Shown: one piece after another, positions 10,632-21,169 of the stretch
Layout of the letters: the number at the start of each line of letters is the position of its first letter
How positions within the stretch are numbered: the stretch's first letter is position 1
From: Corythucha ciliata
Taxonomy: Eukaryota; Arthropoda; Insecta; Hemiptera; Tingidae
NCBI GenBank assembly: GCA_038030265.1
Contig: CM075937.1
Span: 16,492,001 to 16,556,000, forward strand
Length of the DNA: 64,000 nucleotides
Direction of reading: 5' to 3'
Program-made: the position numbers and the translations under genes
The notes under the pieces: generated by a model
What the model was told of the DNA's origin: nothing
What the model saw: the letters and a program-made list of their open reading frames with translations, nothing else
Database searches by the model: none

Positions 10632-12845
10632 TAGTTTTTTTTTTTGCCAAGCTTTGCAAAAGGTCAACTTCCTTATTTGAATATGTTTTTGCCAAGGAAC
10701 GAGCAAAATATTAATCAATTTCTTGCAATTGCCTGGAAATCGACCAACTGAAAATTGAAAAATATTTTGCTTGTTGTTTAGCGAGTATCGCATGTGTGTA
10801 GACGGCATTAGGGTCTACTCAAATAGCATAAATCCGGATTTGCAACCCTGGGAAACGTGAACTTGCAACTGAGTTGTAGTATTGAAGAACTGCCAACTTA
10901 TTGCGACTTTTTTCAGTTTTTCACAGAACGATTACAACAGTGAGGTGGACCCTAACAATAACGCGATAAAAAAAAGCAAGTTTACTGAATTTTTTTTCAA
11001 TGTTTCTCTTTTTTAAAATTGCTGGCCTAATAATTATTTGTTATTCGTGAATAATTAATTGGGTTCCGTCTGCGCTGCTTAGAAGAACTGCATTGGTACG
11101 TCGCGCCGCACTCCACGTCATTACTAGCCGTGTCATGTCGGCTTGATCAACATAGTCGTATATGCATCATTTGCTAAAAAGAAAAAAGAAAAGAAGGGGG
11201 ACAGTTGTACATAAAAAAAAAGAACCTTCATAAGCTGCCGCGTCGTGTAGGCTCAGATGGTTGTGCTTACGTTGCAAGTGAAGTCGTGTAAGCACGGTCA
11301 GATCGGACATGAACAGCCATGTTAGCCGTGTCTCCCACTACTTAGGATGTGCATTTCGACTTTCAAGCCTTTAGCCTCCTGGTTAATTCCATTCTAGCCG
11401 TTCAGTGTTAGTGAGCAGTTGAGTGCTGGGTTTTTGTTTCAATTCAATTTCTTATCGATCAAATTCTTCGCTTCTGGGTTCAGCGTTTCAACACCATGGA
11501 TTCCGGAGTGGTGTCTACCCTTCTTAGTTCATGGAACATCAGTGAAGAGGCGATGCTGTGTGTACTTGCTGTGTGTGTTATTTCCCCCGCCTCTGGCAAT
11601 TTGTTCATTACTATTCGTCACGGGATTTAGCAATATACGATTTTATATCAGGACATAGTTTATACACATATATTTAACTTTCCTAAGTGCTTTTTGTAAA
11701 TTATTGTTAAGATTAAAGTTGTTAACTCATTTTCAAAATCAATTTGTGTTCATTTCCCCTCGAAAATTTTTTACCTAACGACCTGTTTTTTTTGTTTTGT
11801 TTTGTTTTTTTGTTTTTTTTGAACAGGTTCGTACACGACTTGAACTGAAGTATCCTCTCAAAGTGGAGATGATGATGCACAACGCACTACTTTGTTTTTC
11901 GCCGTAACCATCTTAGCGAAAGTTTGACAATCAATTGAAGAAATTCGAACTCAATCTCTACCTGCAAGCGTTTTGAATGCGAGGAGGGAATATCGAAGCT
12001 ATGAGAATCTCATTCAAAAGACGAGTTAAGCCGGTAAAAGCTAACTGGTCCTTTTTTTTGTGAAAAATTTTTCGCGTTATTACGCGAAAACTTGTGATTT
12101 GTGCTTTATTCGGATATCTTCACCTGTCAAACAAAGCTATGATAGGTGTGTCGTGAGAGCAAAGACAGCGCTGTACTTCAACGTTTCCATACAACTACTT
12201 TTGCCATGATTTTCATGGCTGTGCCAGAAATACTGCCATGGCTAGAGCAATTGTAGTTCACTGCACAGGTTGCCAAGTACACATTGAGAGTATCGCTAAA
12301 TAGCACGACTCAAACAGTCGCCTTGACTCGACTACGTGCAGTCGTGGTGGACGTCTATGCTTGCCATGTGCCCAAGACGATCTACTTGACTGGGCTAGCT
12401 ATGCTTCTGTCGTGTAAGCACCTCAATTGCAGCCAAGTACACATGGCTCAATTCAGCACGTTGGCACGACCAACACCGCCATATTAATACGACTGAACTG
12501 ATAGTCTAACACAGTGAAGTTTATAATGCGTGCAAGGCCATGACAATAATGTAGCACCGCTCACGCGACAAAGATAGCTCGGCCACATCTGTCTGATTAC
12601 ACGGCAAAGGCTACCGTGTACTGTTTGCAAGGCCATCAGTGAAGGGTAGCCGTGTCCTCGGCTGAGAATCCACGTGAATTGTTAGCCGTGTATGGCTCAG
12701 CCATGTGTGACTCTAACATGGCGGCAGGTCCGGTAGCCGTGTAAATTTACAAGGCTAATTCTGCCGGAATAAAAGGACTGCAAATTTTTTGCCGTGTAAA
12801 AGTGGCTAAGCATAGTCGTGTTTTTGCCTCATATTTTTCTCAGTG

Positions 12846-13081
12846 TAAACATTGCTCAACGTTGACAGCTGTGCGGATCCAGCACTACGCTGTATTTATT
12901 CAAGGATTTGATTTTGATATTTCATACAGAAAATCGCCTTTACACGTCAATGCTGATGGCCTCTCGAGGCTTCCGACTTCGAGTGAAGAAATCCAGGAGT
13001 GTCTCGATTCAGATATATTTTTGTTCCATCAGGTGCGTACATTACCTATTACAGCAGACGACATTTCCATGGAATTAAAAA
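12846..13081 (+). pseudogene. Ty3/gypsy RNase H C-terminus and linker, relic
   Basis: This continues the RNase H interrupted at 9,911: LTAVRIQHYAVFIQGFDFDI, then SPLHVNADGLSRLP (the conserved end of the gypsy RNase H), then the linker SSEEIQECLDSDIF. The linker repeats the one on the minus strand at 9,225-9,320 with about one residue inserted. Homology to gypsy ends at 13,081, exactly where the fold-back arm begins, so integrase is lost on this side. Confidence 0.9.
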
Positions 13082-13822
13082 TTCGGGCTATAGAGGAATC
13101 CCCATGGTTCCCCCTGATTGTGCAAGTGAGTGCTTTTGATCAATGGAGCGCTTTTACAATAAAAGCGTTAATTCGCTGCTCGATTGAGAAAATGCACAAA
13201 TTAGCTCGCAAAATATAAGAAAAAACTAATTCTCCGCTTAAATTGATCATTCGGAACTAAAATTGGGAAATAGCCAGTTCGATGTCTGTGTCTTGCTTGG
13301 AGCGTACAGCTTATTGGTTAAACTTTGAAGTCCGAGCCCGCAGGAAATGGACCCAGTACCCCCCCCCCCCCAAGTCAGTAGTGCCGGATCTAATCATTCT
13401 ACCATGGGGTAACAAGATTCGGTTAAGCCGCCACTAAATAATGATTTGGTCTTACGCTTTTCCCCCCTAATTTTACCCGTGAATGAGCCCAATTTCTAGA
13501 TTTTTCTTTAATCCCGGCGTTTCCATCAGATTATTGGTGCAAGTGAGTGTTTTTGATCAATACTACCTTCAACCATCCCTTTTTCTTAATTTTAGCCGTG
13601 AAAAAGTCTCAATAAAAGGTGAACTAACGCCTTTTGGCCTATACTTTTTCCTGAATTTCGGTCTTGACTTGGCGTAGTAATGAAACGAGATCTAAAAACT
13701 GTGGTTTAGCGTGTTTTCCTCATTTTGGCCTGGACCTAGCATCGTCAAACTGCAAATTGGTGTGTTTTCTAGATTTCAGCTGCAAATTAGCACTATACCT
13801 TAATTTAAAAATGATATGATAA
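13081..13822 (+). repeat. outer inverted-repeat arm, left
   Basis: It pairs with 16,107-16,865 in inverted orientation. Differences are scattered substitutions, the length of a C run near 13,360 and a roughly 20-bp indel at the inner end. The arm includes family A repeat units (13,440 onward). Confidence 0.9.
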
Positions 13823-13935
13823 CATGGGCATTTTTCTCAATTGTAACCGGTGGACAAGCCCCAAGAACAGCAAGTTTGAAATTTTTCTCCATTTTGCCCG
13901 GGCAGTCTGGTGCTTTTTACAATTTCGGCCGCGCA
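13440..13935 (+). repeat. family A degenerate array (block 2)
   Basis: Units with TTTTCTCAATTT-like, TTTTAGCCGTGAA-like and GAATTAGCG-like words recur at about 30-bp spacing, interleaved with TTTTTGATCAATAC-like text. Most of this block lies in the left outer arm, so its mirror image is the block at 16,130-16,500. Confidence 0.6.
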
Positions 13936-14030
13936 ATAGATTATACTAAAATTCACCTGTGACTGAGCGCCTCAGTTTTAGCTTCGTACTTTCCATTTTC
14001 TGCCACATGTAGAATGAAGCACTGATAGAA

Positions 14031-14275
14031 CAAGAGCCAGCGACGTAAAAAAAGCAACCATTTGCATACTTTTCTTACCCAGCGCATAAAATCTAGAATA
14101 ATTCCCCAATAGTGGGCAAAATTGTCTGCCTCCATTTGGACGTGACGAAACCGGTGGCAGACGGCATCAAAGATTCACTTCTGGGGAGAAGTAACATATA
14201 TTCCGATCATACGGCAAAGACGTTCTATTCACGTGATTACGCATTGAAATACACGGGGAAATGCATATTACATTT
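14031..14275 (+). repeat. inner inverted-repeat arm, left, coding-like
   Basis: It pairs with 14,752-14,996 (inverted), sharing GAGCCAGCGACGTAAAAA, GCATACTTTTCTTACCCAGC and the segment encoding GKIVCL and DVTKPVADGIKDSL. This arm is more degraded: indels break the frame after DSL. The encoded segment matches no family I know. Confidence 0.85.
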
Positions 14276-14751
14276 AATGTTATCACGTTCTATGGCGTCG
14301 AGCTAATGGCAAAGTCGTGAAAGCTTAAAACCGTCTAATTTGAAGTATCGGTTTTCGGTGCCAGGGTACTGTTTTCTGGGGGAAAATAGGACGAGAAATC
14401 TGAAAAAAATATAATAAAAAATATGATGAACAGTTTTTCACTTGTAAGTGACTTCAGGTAAGAACACACCCCAAAAAATGTTTTAGGCTGCAGTGTGCGT
14501 AAAATTATGGTTACTTTCACCACGAAATATGAAAATTCATAATACGCATTTTCCATGCGCCGTAAATCAGAGTACAGCCGATGGGATCTTTCAAAATGCA
14601 TCGATTAAAAAAAAAAAGGATTCGATACTAGAATTTTTCGTCCCTCTTCTTCAAATAGGCCCCGTACACCCTGACACCGACAAGCAGTACTTCAAATCAA
14701 AGAGGTTTTCGACTTTTCCTTTGCCTCGCAGTCGCAGGACCCGTGAGCATG

Positions 14752-14996
14752 AAACGTAATATTCATTTCCCAATATTTTCCAATGCGTTATCACGAGAAT
14801 AAAACGTCTTTGCCGTCTGGCCGGAATTTTTGTTACTTCTCCCACAAGTGAATCTTTGATGCCGTCTGCCACCGGTTTCGTCACGTCCAAATCGAGGCAG
14901 ACAATTTTTCCCACTATTGGGGAACTATTCTCGATTTTATGCGCTGGGTAAGAAAAGTATGCAAATGGTTGCACTTTTTACGTCGCTGGCTCTTGG
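14752..14996 (-). repeat. inner inverted-repeat arm, right, coding-like
   Basis: This is the mirror of 14,031-14,275 and the better preserved copy. On the minus strand a 107-codon frame (14,974 down to 14,651) stays open, with GKIVCLDLDVTKPVADGIKD near its first third and RQRRFILVITHWK after it. It may be a fragment of a captured or unrecognised gene. It has no signal peptide or known motif. Confidence 0.8.
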
Positions 14997-15340
14997 TCTA
15001 TGACGGCTGCTTTTAGAAGAATTTAGCTGTGAACGGCTACATTTGTCAATTGGGCATTGCAGTAGCGGTCATTGGGGTTTCCGACGTGCAAGATCCACGA
15101 AAATTTGTTTTTGAAATATCTAATTTCCCAGAATTGGCTCGTTCAAAACCCAAAGTCGGGGATTCTCACTTTATCAAAAAACTATGAAAGAACAAAAATA
15201 TACGTGACATTAAGGTTTGAAATGGGAAAAAACTAGAAATATTTGGTTTTGAAGGATTAAAATTCACGATATTCACTATAAAAAAAAAACGAAACTTTTT
15301 CCCCCGTAGTTAGGCGCTCGTCGATTCGTTTTTTATTTAG

Positions 15341-16100
15341 TTTAGCGGCACAGTTAAAATTGAAAATTTATCATTTCGACGTGCAAACTGCCTTTTTGTG
15401 CAGTGATTTGCAGGAAACCGTCTATATGAAGCAACCGAAGGGGTTCGTGGAACGCGGTGCGGAAAACAAAGTTTGTTTTTTGCAGAAAACAATATATTAT
15501 ATGGGCTCAAACAAGCGTCGAGGGCTTGGAACTTCAAAGTGATTGAAGTACTCAAGAGCCACGGTTATCGTAGTCTGCATTCGGAACCATGCATCTTCGT
15601 AAAAAAGGGCAAACGGTCAACAATTATTATTGCTCTTTATGTTGATGATTTTTTTGTTTTTTATTCAGATGCTTGCGATAGAGACAGCTTATTCGCCATT
15701 CTCGAGCAGTCGTTCAAGATAAAGAATCTTGGTGAAGCTCTTAAATGTCTCGGGATCAGAATTCGTCGGGACAAGAAAAATGAAATGGTGTATCTCAACC
15801 AGGAGGAATACATCGAATACATCTTGAAGAAGTTCAACATGTCGAACTGCAGGCCGGTCAAGACTCCTTTAGAACCTGGAATCTTAGCGGAAGCGGATGC
15901 GGAAACGTCAAGAAATGTCGACCACCTGCCGTACAGGAATCTGATCGGAAGTTTAATGTACCTGGCAGTAAACGCAATGCCAGACATCGCTCAGCCTGTA
16001 AGTTTCCTGAGCAGATTCAACTCGTCCTCCTCTTTAGTTCATTGGCAGATGGCCAAGAGGATACTCAGATACCTCAAAGTGACAGAAAAGTTGTGTTTGG
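15341..16100 (+). pseudogene. Ty1/copia reverse transcriptase fragment
   Basis: Copia-type RT (RVT_2) motifs appear in order: HFDVQTAFL near the start, YMKQPKGFVE, ILYGLKQASRAWN after a frameshift near 15,470-15,480, the catalytic LYVDDF at about 15,640, LGIRIRRDK, and YRNLIGSLMYLAVNAMPDIA near 15,940-15,980, ending MAKRILRYLK. The fragment lacks gag, protease and integrase upstream and most of RNase H downstream. It stops where the right fold-back arm starts. The catalytic box is intact, but the frameshift and truncation make it non-functional. Confidence 0.93.
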
Positions 16101-16106
16101 TCATAT

Positions 16107-16865
16107 CATTTTTAAAAATGCGTTCATATATTCACAACTAAAATTAAGGTGTAGTGCTAATTTGCGGCTGAAATCTAGAAAACACACCAATTTGCAGTTT
16201 GACGATGCAAGGTCCAGGCCAAAATGAGGAAAACACGCTAAACCACAGTTTTTAGATCTCGTTTCATTACTACGCCAAGTCAAGACCGAAATTCACGAAA
16301 AAATATAGTCCAAAAGGCGTTAGTTCACCTTTTATTGAGACTTTTTCACGGCTAAAATTAAGAAAAAGGGATGGTTGAAGGTAGTATTGATCAAAAACAC
16401 TCACTTGCACCAAAAATCTGATGGAAATGCCGGGATTAAAGAAAAATCTAGAAATTGGGCTCATTCACGGGTAAAATTAGGGGGAAAAAGCTGAAGACCA
16501 AATTATTATTTAGTGGCGGCTTAATCGAATCTTGCTACCCCATGGTAGAATGATTAGATCCGGCACTACTGACTTGGTGGGGGGGAGGGGTACTGGGTCC
16601 ATTTCCTGCGGGCTCGGACTTCAAAGTTCAACCAAAAAGCTGTACGCTCCAAGCAAGACACAGACATCGAACTGGCTATTTCCCAATTTTAGTTCCGAAT
16701 GATCAATTTAAGAGGAGAATTATTTTTTTTCTTATATTTTGCGAGCTAGTGCATTTTCTCAATCGAGCAGCGAATTAACGCTTTTATTGTAAAAGCGCTC
16801 CATTGATCAAAAGCACTCACTTGCACAATCAGGGGGAAACGCCGGGATTCCTCTATAGCCCGAAT
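16107..16865 (-). repeat. outer inverted-repeat arm, right, with reversed family A array
   Basis: This is the mirror of 13,081-13,822. Family A units appear as their complement (CGCTAATTC- and GGCTAAAATTGAGAAA-like words) at 16,130-16,500. Its outer end is sharp at 16,865. Confidence 0.9.
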
Positions 16866-18922
16866 ATTCTATCCACGGCCCTATCGATATATAAACAGGC
16901 CCTGCGAGCCTTGACATTGTCTCCAATGCCTGGAATAGTTGGTTTCAACCATTTTCAAACCGAAACATGATGGCTAATTGACGATATAAACATAAAACTA
17001 TGTAGGAATCCCCCAAACAAACCAAAACTTAAGGGGAATCCCTTGCTTGGTCAAAAACCAGTGATCAATCATCTTAAAGGGGGGGTGTTAAGTTCTCCTC
17101 ATTATAACTGTTTACAAATTGATAATTTATAATGTTGTTTTAATCGTGTTTCAAACCAAGGTGTTGAACCGTGGGTTCAGCTTTATTTTTCACATTGAAC
17201 TGAATATTTTTCCTCATCCTCCTCGACTTTAAGTTCTTGCACCTTCTCGTCATGGCCGAAGTTTTTCGAAGCCCCGGAAAATACTCCTCTCCCCTGAGAA
17301 AGATTGTGAGAGTTTCTCCGCTTTGACAAACGCTGGTCAAGACCTGCACACAATAGGGAGTTTAAGCCTCTATTTTTCTCTGATAACGCCGCTTCAAAAC
17401 GGTGTTGCAGAGCACGCACGCACCGGAGACAAAAAAAGAAAGAAAAGGAAGCGATAGAGAGAGAGAGAGAGAGAGAAAATAGGATCTTAGCGACCGTATT
17501 CGTATAGAAATTTTGAAGGTACCAGAGATAACACATTGGATTTTCCCGGGGGACGATAGCAATAGTCTCGTTTCTAAATAAAATGTGAGAACGACGTTAT
17601 AAATGAGCAAATGAGCTCAAGATGAGTGTTGCATAATTTTAGTATGAAGAAAGCCTCCGTGAAGACTCATACCCAAGTTATTTCCTTTTGTTTAATAACG
17701 TCAAATTCCCCAAATGAAGCAATTTGCCCGGGGGGAAACTTTTCCCTTCGGAATTGTTTAAACAAGAAGAGGTTCCCAAAAATGAAAGCGCCTATATTTA
17801 GGTCGGACCGGAACAACAATTTCCCGTTCCTGTATTTTTTTGTAAAGTTTTTCTCGCAAAAAAATGAGTTACTTATTTAGCCCCCGAAGCCACCATTCAA
17901 AATGTATAGCTTTCTCCGTCGACGCTTCGTTTGGCCTTGAAACTTTAAAAACTCTTCGATCGGAATAGACAGTGAGGGTTGGGGGACTACTACAACTGTT
18001 TAAAGTGTACAACACCCCCCCCCCCCCAACAATATAACTCTACGCTTCACCGCATTGAGTGAGCAGAAGCGGTGAGTGTGTGTGTGGTGGGGGTGGGGTC
18101 CACGCTAGCGCATCAGGGAAAGTGCAAAACATATCTTTTGAAAACGAGGGCAATTACATTTGCAGCGAATCCACTCCTCGAGCAACCAAGCCGATAGTGG
18201 AACAATCACATTCACAAGGGAAAGCGGTCGCAGGGATCGTGTGTTTTCTTTATTTGTATTTTTTTTCTCCTTCATAATTTGTTTATTCGTGGTTCTTTTG
18301 ATGACAATGACATGGCTGCAAATGAAATGAGCGGGGAAAGGGGTAATGGGATCGCTGATTTGGATTAGAATTAAATAATGATACCTAATTTTAATTATTG
18401 GGGCACTTAGGGGTGCATTGTGTTGAAGTTCATGATCGAGGTTGATGAGAAATACAGTGTTGTTGCATACGCAGGAAAAAAATAAATAACGTAAAAAAAC
18501 GCACTCACAAAAAATACAAGTCGATTTTTTAGAAAAGCAATAAACAATTTAACGGCCGTGTAACGGAGAATATGAAAAAAGTATTGGTTGCTCGCACAGA
18601 AAGGTGAAGTAGGTGGGTAGAGGGGTATAGCTGGTGATGGAGAAGGATTTGTTGTCGTAAACATGAGGCTTTATTGTCTCCCCCTCCTCGTCCCCAAGAC
18701 CAACACCACACCATCGATCCCCTTCGCCCAGCGAATTTCTTATATTTGAAAGCTTCCTTCGGAATCCTTTTCGACATACTCGCGAGTGACCCGCCCTTTA
18801 TTTAAACCCGATTTATCCTCTCTTTTTACCTTAGTAAAAAGATGTGGAAGACGCGAGGGTAACAATTTTTTCTACGTTCTACAAGTGGTATCTTCTCATT
18901 TTTATTACATGAAAAAATTATA
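16866..18922. other. DNA without recognised genes
   Basis: Contains a (GA)n run near 17,455-17,475, a C run near 18,006 and a GTGTGTG stretch near 18,075. Open frames are short and repeat-driven. No exon or transposon terminus was recognised. Confidence 0.45.
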
Positions 18923-18925
18923 TTA

Positions 18926-19067
18926 GGCAGCGTTCATACTGTGGCGATATGATATCGTTTCTACATCTCTCTAACACATTTCCAGTAGTTTCCATCTGTC
19001 CAAGACGCTGTTAATTCGCGTCGGTGATATCGAAACGATATCTTATCGCTCTAGTATGTTTGCCACC
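18926..19067. mobile_element. 142-bp MITE, TTA target site
   Basis: The left terminus GGCAGCGTTCATACT leads to GCGATATGATATCGTTTC. The right side carries the inverted counterpart GAAACGATATCTTATCGC followed by AGTATGTTTGCCACC. TTA flanks both ends (18,923-18,925 and 19,068-19,070), as in PIF/Harbinger-type insertions. It is non-coding. The superfamily is inferred from the 3-bp duplication only. Confidence 0.8.
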
Positions 19068-19388
19068 TTAGACTGAAGTAATTTGTTAATCAAAATTAAA
19101 TATCCTTGAGTAGCAGAAACACGCACACATGCTTTGAGGCAAACTGATTAATCATTGGCATTGCTGCCAGTCCAAGAAACACAGGATAATTAAATCGCCT
19201 TCCTATAGCAGTTTGTAAGCTATTTGAAAGTCCCAAAATTGGATTTTTAAAAGGAGTCCGACCCGTTAATTTTCGTGGCATTTGAAGATAATTATTTGTG
19301 AATTTGCAATTTCAGGTCCTAATTTGAGCGAAATTTCAAGTTTCCTACAACTGATTATCCATATGAAATTGGCAGCCTCCGAGCCTTA

Positions 19389-19526
19389 GGCCCGTATTCA
19401 GAAACCAACCTTAACCTTCACGGCTCCTTTAAGCGCTTCAAAACAGATGACACATTTTTATAAACCATCAGATTTTTCAACTCCTTTAGTAAAGGCATCG
19501 TAAAGATGGGTTTCTTAATACGGCCC
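19389..19526. mobile_element. 138-bp MITE with GGCCCGTATT termini, TTA target site
   Basis: The left end GGCCCGTATTCAGAAACCAA is matched in inverted form by the right end TGGGTTTCTTAATACGGCCC. TTA lies directly outside both ends (19,386-19,388 and 19,527-19,529). It is non-coding. Length, termini and TTA duplication fit a PIF/Harbinger-derived MITE. Confidence 0.85.
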
Positions 19527-19559
19527 TTAATTCCAGTAAAATTTCAAGATTATGATTTT

Positions 19560-19760
19560 AAATTTTAGACATAAGAACAATTTCACGGGTTTCACTGCTA
19601 CAAAAACAAAATTTCGCACTTTTGAACCATTCAAAAAGCAATTTTGCGTGGAATGACTACGCAAATAACCAATTTCGCAAAGCAATTACTGGCATCAAGC
19701 TCTTTCAAACCCCAAATTTTGTGGCTCTATATTTGCGACAAATTTTATTTTCCGTTCAGC
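19560..19760 (+). repeat. family G-like degenerate units
   Basis: Phrases such as CAATTTCACGGGTTT, CAAAATTTCGCA and CCAATTTCGCAAAG recur at roughly 30-50 bp. They resemble the family G blocks at 39,440-39,720 but are few and diverged. Confidence 0.4.
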
Positions 19761-19819
19761 TTGGTGAGGGGGAGGGAGGGACTATGGCTGCTCCCTTCAG
19801 TTTGGTATAGCGATGGGCA

Positions 19820-19980
19820 GCCCTGTTCTAAACCATAGTACAGCACCAACTTATGAAAAAACAATGAAGGTCCAGCCACAACAGTACACCAAGCACAAGT
19901 AAAACAGTAAAGCTCCACTACAAAGAAGGGCCAGTAACATCATCAAAGCTCTATGCATTGCAGTGTAAAGCTCCAACCTT
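19820..19980 (+). repeat. family D units (AAGGTCCAACCACAG-like), block 1
   Basis: Short units such as AAACCATAGTACAG, AAGGTCCAGCCACAACAG and AAAGCTCCA recur about every 17 bp. They match the larger, cleaner array at 61,545-62,130. Confidence 0.6.
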
Positions 19981-20107
19981 GGTATTTTGGTGTTACTTCG
20001 CGGAATCCAAAAACAAAGACGAATTTTCGATCAGAAGAGTCAATTAAAAGGGGGTCTTACTGTGATCTCGCACGTTGTTAGGGACCACGCGATTCCCGCG
20101 GACTGCC

Positions 20108-20228
20108 CTGAAGTCCGAAGAAGAGTTTCGATCATCCACATGGACCTCGCTGGGCAGCTCAGGGGCCTTAGTACAAATATTCCCCCTAAAAATGCCGCAG
20201 GTGGGATCCATGAACGCTGTTTAAGACG
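20108..20228 (+). repeat. dispersed coding-like repeat, copy 2
   Basis: Homologous to the minus strand of 7,777-7,885 from CCCTGAAG to GCTGTTTAA. It lies inside an 87-codon open frame (19,987-20,250) whose middle reads HMDLAGQLRG. The first half keeps the same reading frame as copy 1; the second half has an indel. Possibly the end of an old coding sequence, family unknown. Confidence 0.65.
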
Positions 20229-20289
20229 CCCGTCGTGGCAGCTATGGTAGAAAGGGCCTTCTAAATTCAATTAATCCACTAATTGTCGG

Positions 20290-20730
20290 ACGTAAAAAAA
20301 AGGGAAGTTTTATCGGTGAATTACCATTTTTTTCCCGTGAATTTGCGATTTATCTGAATTTTCGCAGCGAATTCGTGTTTTTTTCTGGTTTCTCAATTTT
20401 TTTGAATTGGCAGATTTTCTCGAATTAACCACCCAATTAGCCATTTTTATTGATTTTAGCCGCAAATTAGCGTTTTCTCCATTTTAGACGCGAATTAGCG
20501 ATTTTTGTCATTTTAGCGATTTTTCACCATTTTAGCTGCGAATGAGCGATTTAACTGAAATTTGCAGTGAATTCTTGTTTTTCCTGATTTCAGCCGCTAA
20601 TTAGCGATTTTTCTCAATTTCGTCCATGAATTACCAACTTTTCTTACTTTAAGCTGTGAATCTGCGACTTGTTTCGCTTTTATAACTATGAGCTATGGAT
20701 TAGCGTTTTTACGCAGTTTGAGCCACTGGT
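20290..20730 (+). repeat. family A degenerate array (block 3)
   Basis: This is one of the clearer blocks: ATTTTAGCCGCAAATTAGCG, ATTTTAGACGCGAATTAGCG and ATTTTAGCTGCGAATGAGCG follow each other at about 28-31 bp, separated by TTTTTCTCA- or TTTTTCACC-like spacers. Confidence 0.85.
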
Positions 20731-20799
20731 GCGTAACCAGATGTCGGATGTTCCAGAGACCACATCAAGAGGCGTAGGTATAGTTCATTAAATGAGAAA

Positions 20800-21160
20800 T
20801 GGGCGCAAAAAATCGTCAAATTCTGTCCCGGAAACTGAGTTTCACAAAAAGGGTCGTCATCCATCAAAAACTAACATCTTAGTTTGAAAATTATCAGTTT
20901 TAGCCTTCCATTCCTGATTTTCTATTCAAAAAACTCAAATATACGGGATGTCTGACTTTACATCAACGTCTTGTCTGAGAGACGTAAAAATCCAACATTT
21001 TGTAACCAAACAATACTGGTTTTCAACTCAAAACTGACGTTTAGAATCCAAAGCTGAATATTTCACTCTATAACTGAAAATTTTACTCCAAAACTGACGT
21101 TTTTACGCCAAAGCCGAAGTGTTAACGCCTAGACTAAAAATTTCGCAGCACAACTTTTAA
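20800..21160 (+). repeat. diverged repeat family I
   Basis: Phrases such as AAAACTGACGTTT, AAAACTGAAAATT and GCCAAAGCCGAA recur every ~30 bp. The part around TTTTAGCCTTCCATTCCTGA matches 30,340-30,380 in the same orientation. It sits between family A and family B blocks. Confidence 0.5.
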
Positions 21161-21169
21161 AACCCCCTG

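Larger units (their letters stand above)
9914..12845. mobile_element. 2.9-kb TIR DNA transposon, non-autonomous, TA target site
   Basis: The termini are inverted: CACTGAGAAAAATA at 9,914-9,927 and its exact complement ending at 12,845. TA flanks both ends (9,912-9,913 and 12,846-12,847). Removing the element and one TA leaves the host RNase H frame open across the junction, which fixes both boundaries. Subterminal zones at both ends are rich in short words such as AGCCGTGTA and CACGGCT. No transposase-like open frame was recognised, so it is probably non-autonomous. CACTG ends with a TA duplication fit a CMC-like or Tc1/mariner-like mechanism; the superfamily is inferred. A MITE at 10,482-10,631 is nested inside. 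Confidence 0.88.
13081..16865. mobile_element. fold-back-like compound element with nested palindromes
   Basis: The ends are exact inverted complements over at least 21 bp: ATTCGGGCTATAGAGGAATC at the left, its complement ending at 16,865. The outer arms are about 740-760 bp (13,081-13,822 and 16,107-16,865) and about 97% alike by eye. Inside are a second inverted pair (14,031-14,275 and 14,752-14,996) and a copia RT fragment. The left edge cuts the gypsy linker cleanly. No target-site duplication was found and the gypsy frame does not resume to the right, so a rearranged palindrome is as possible as a fold-back transposon insertion. Confidence 0.75.
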
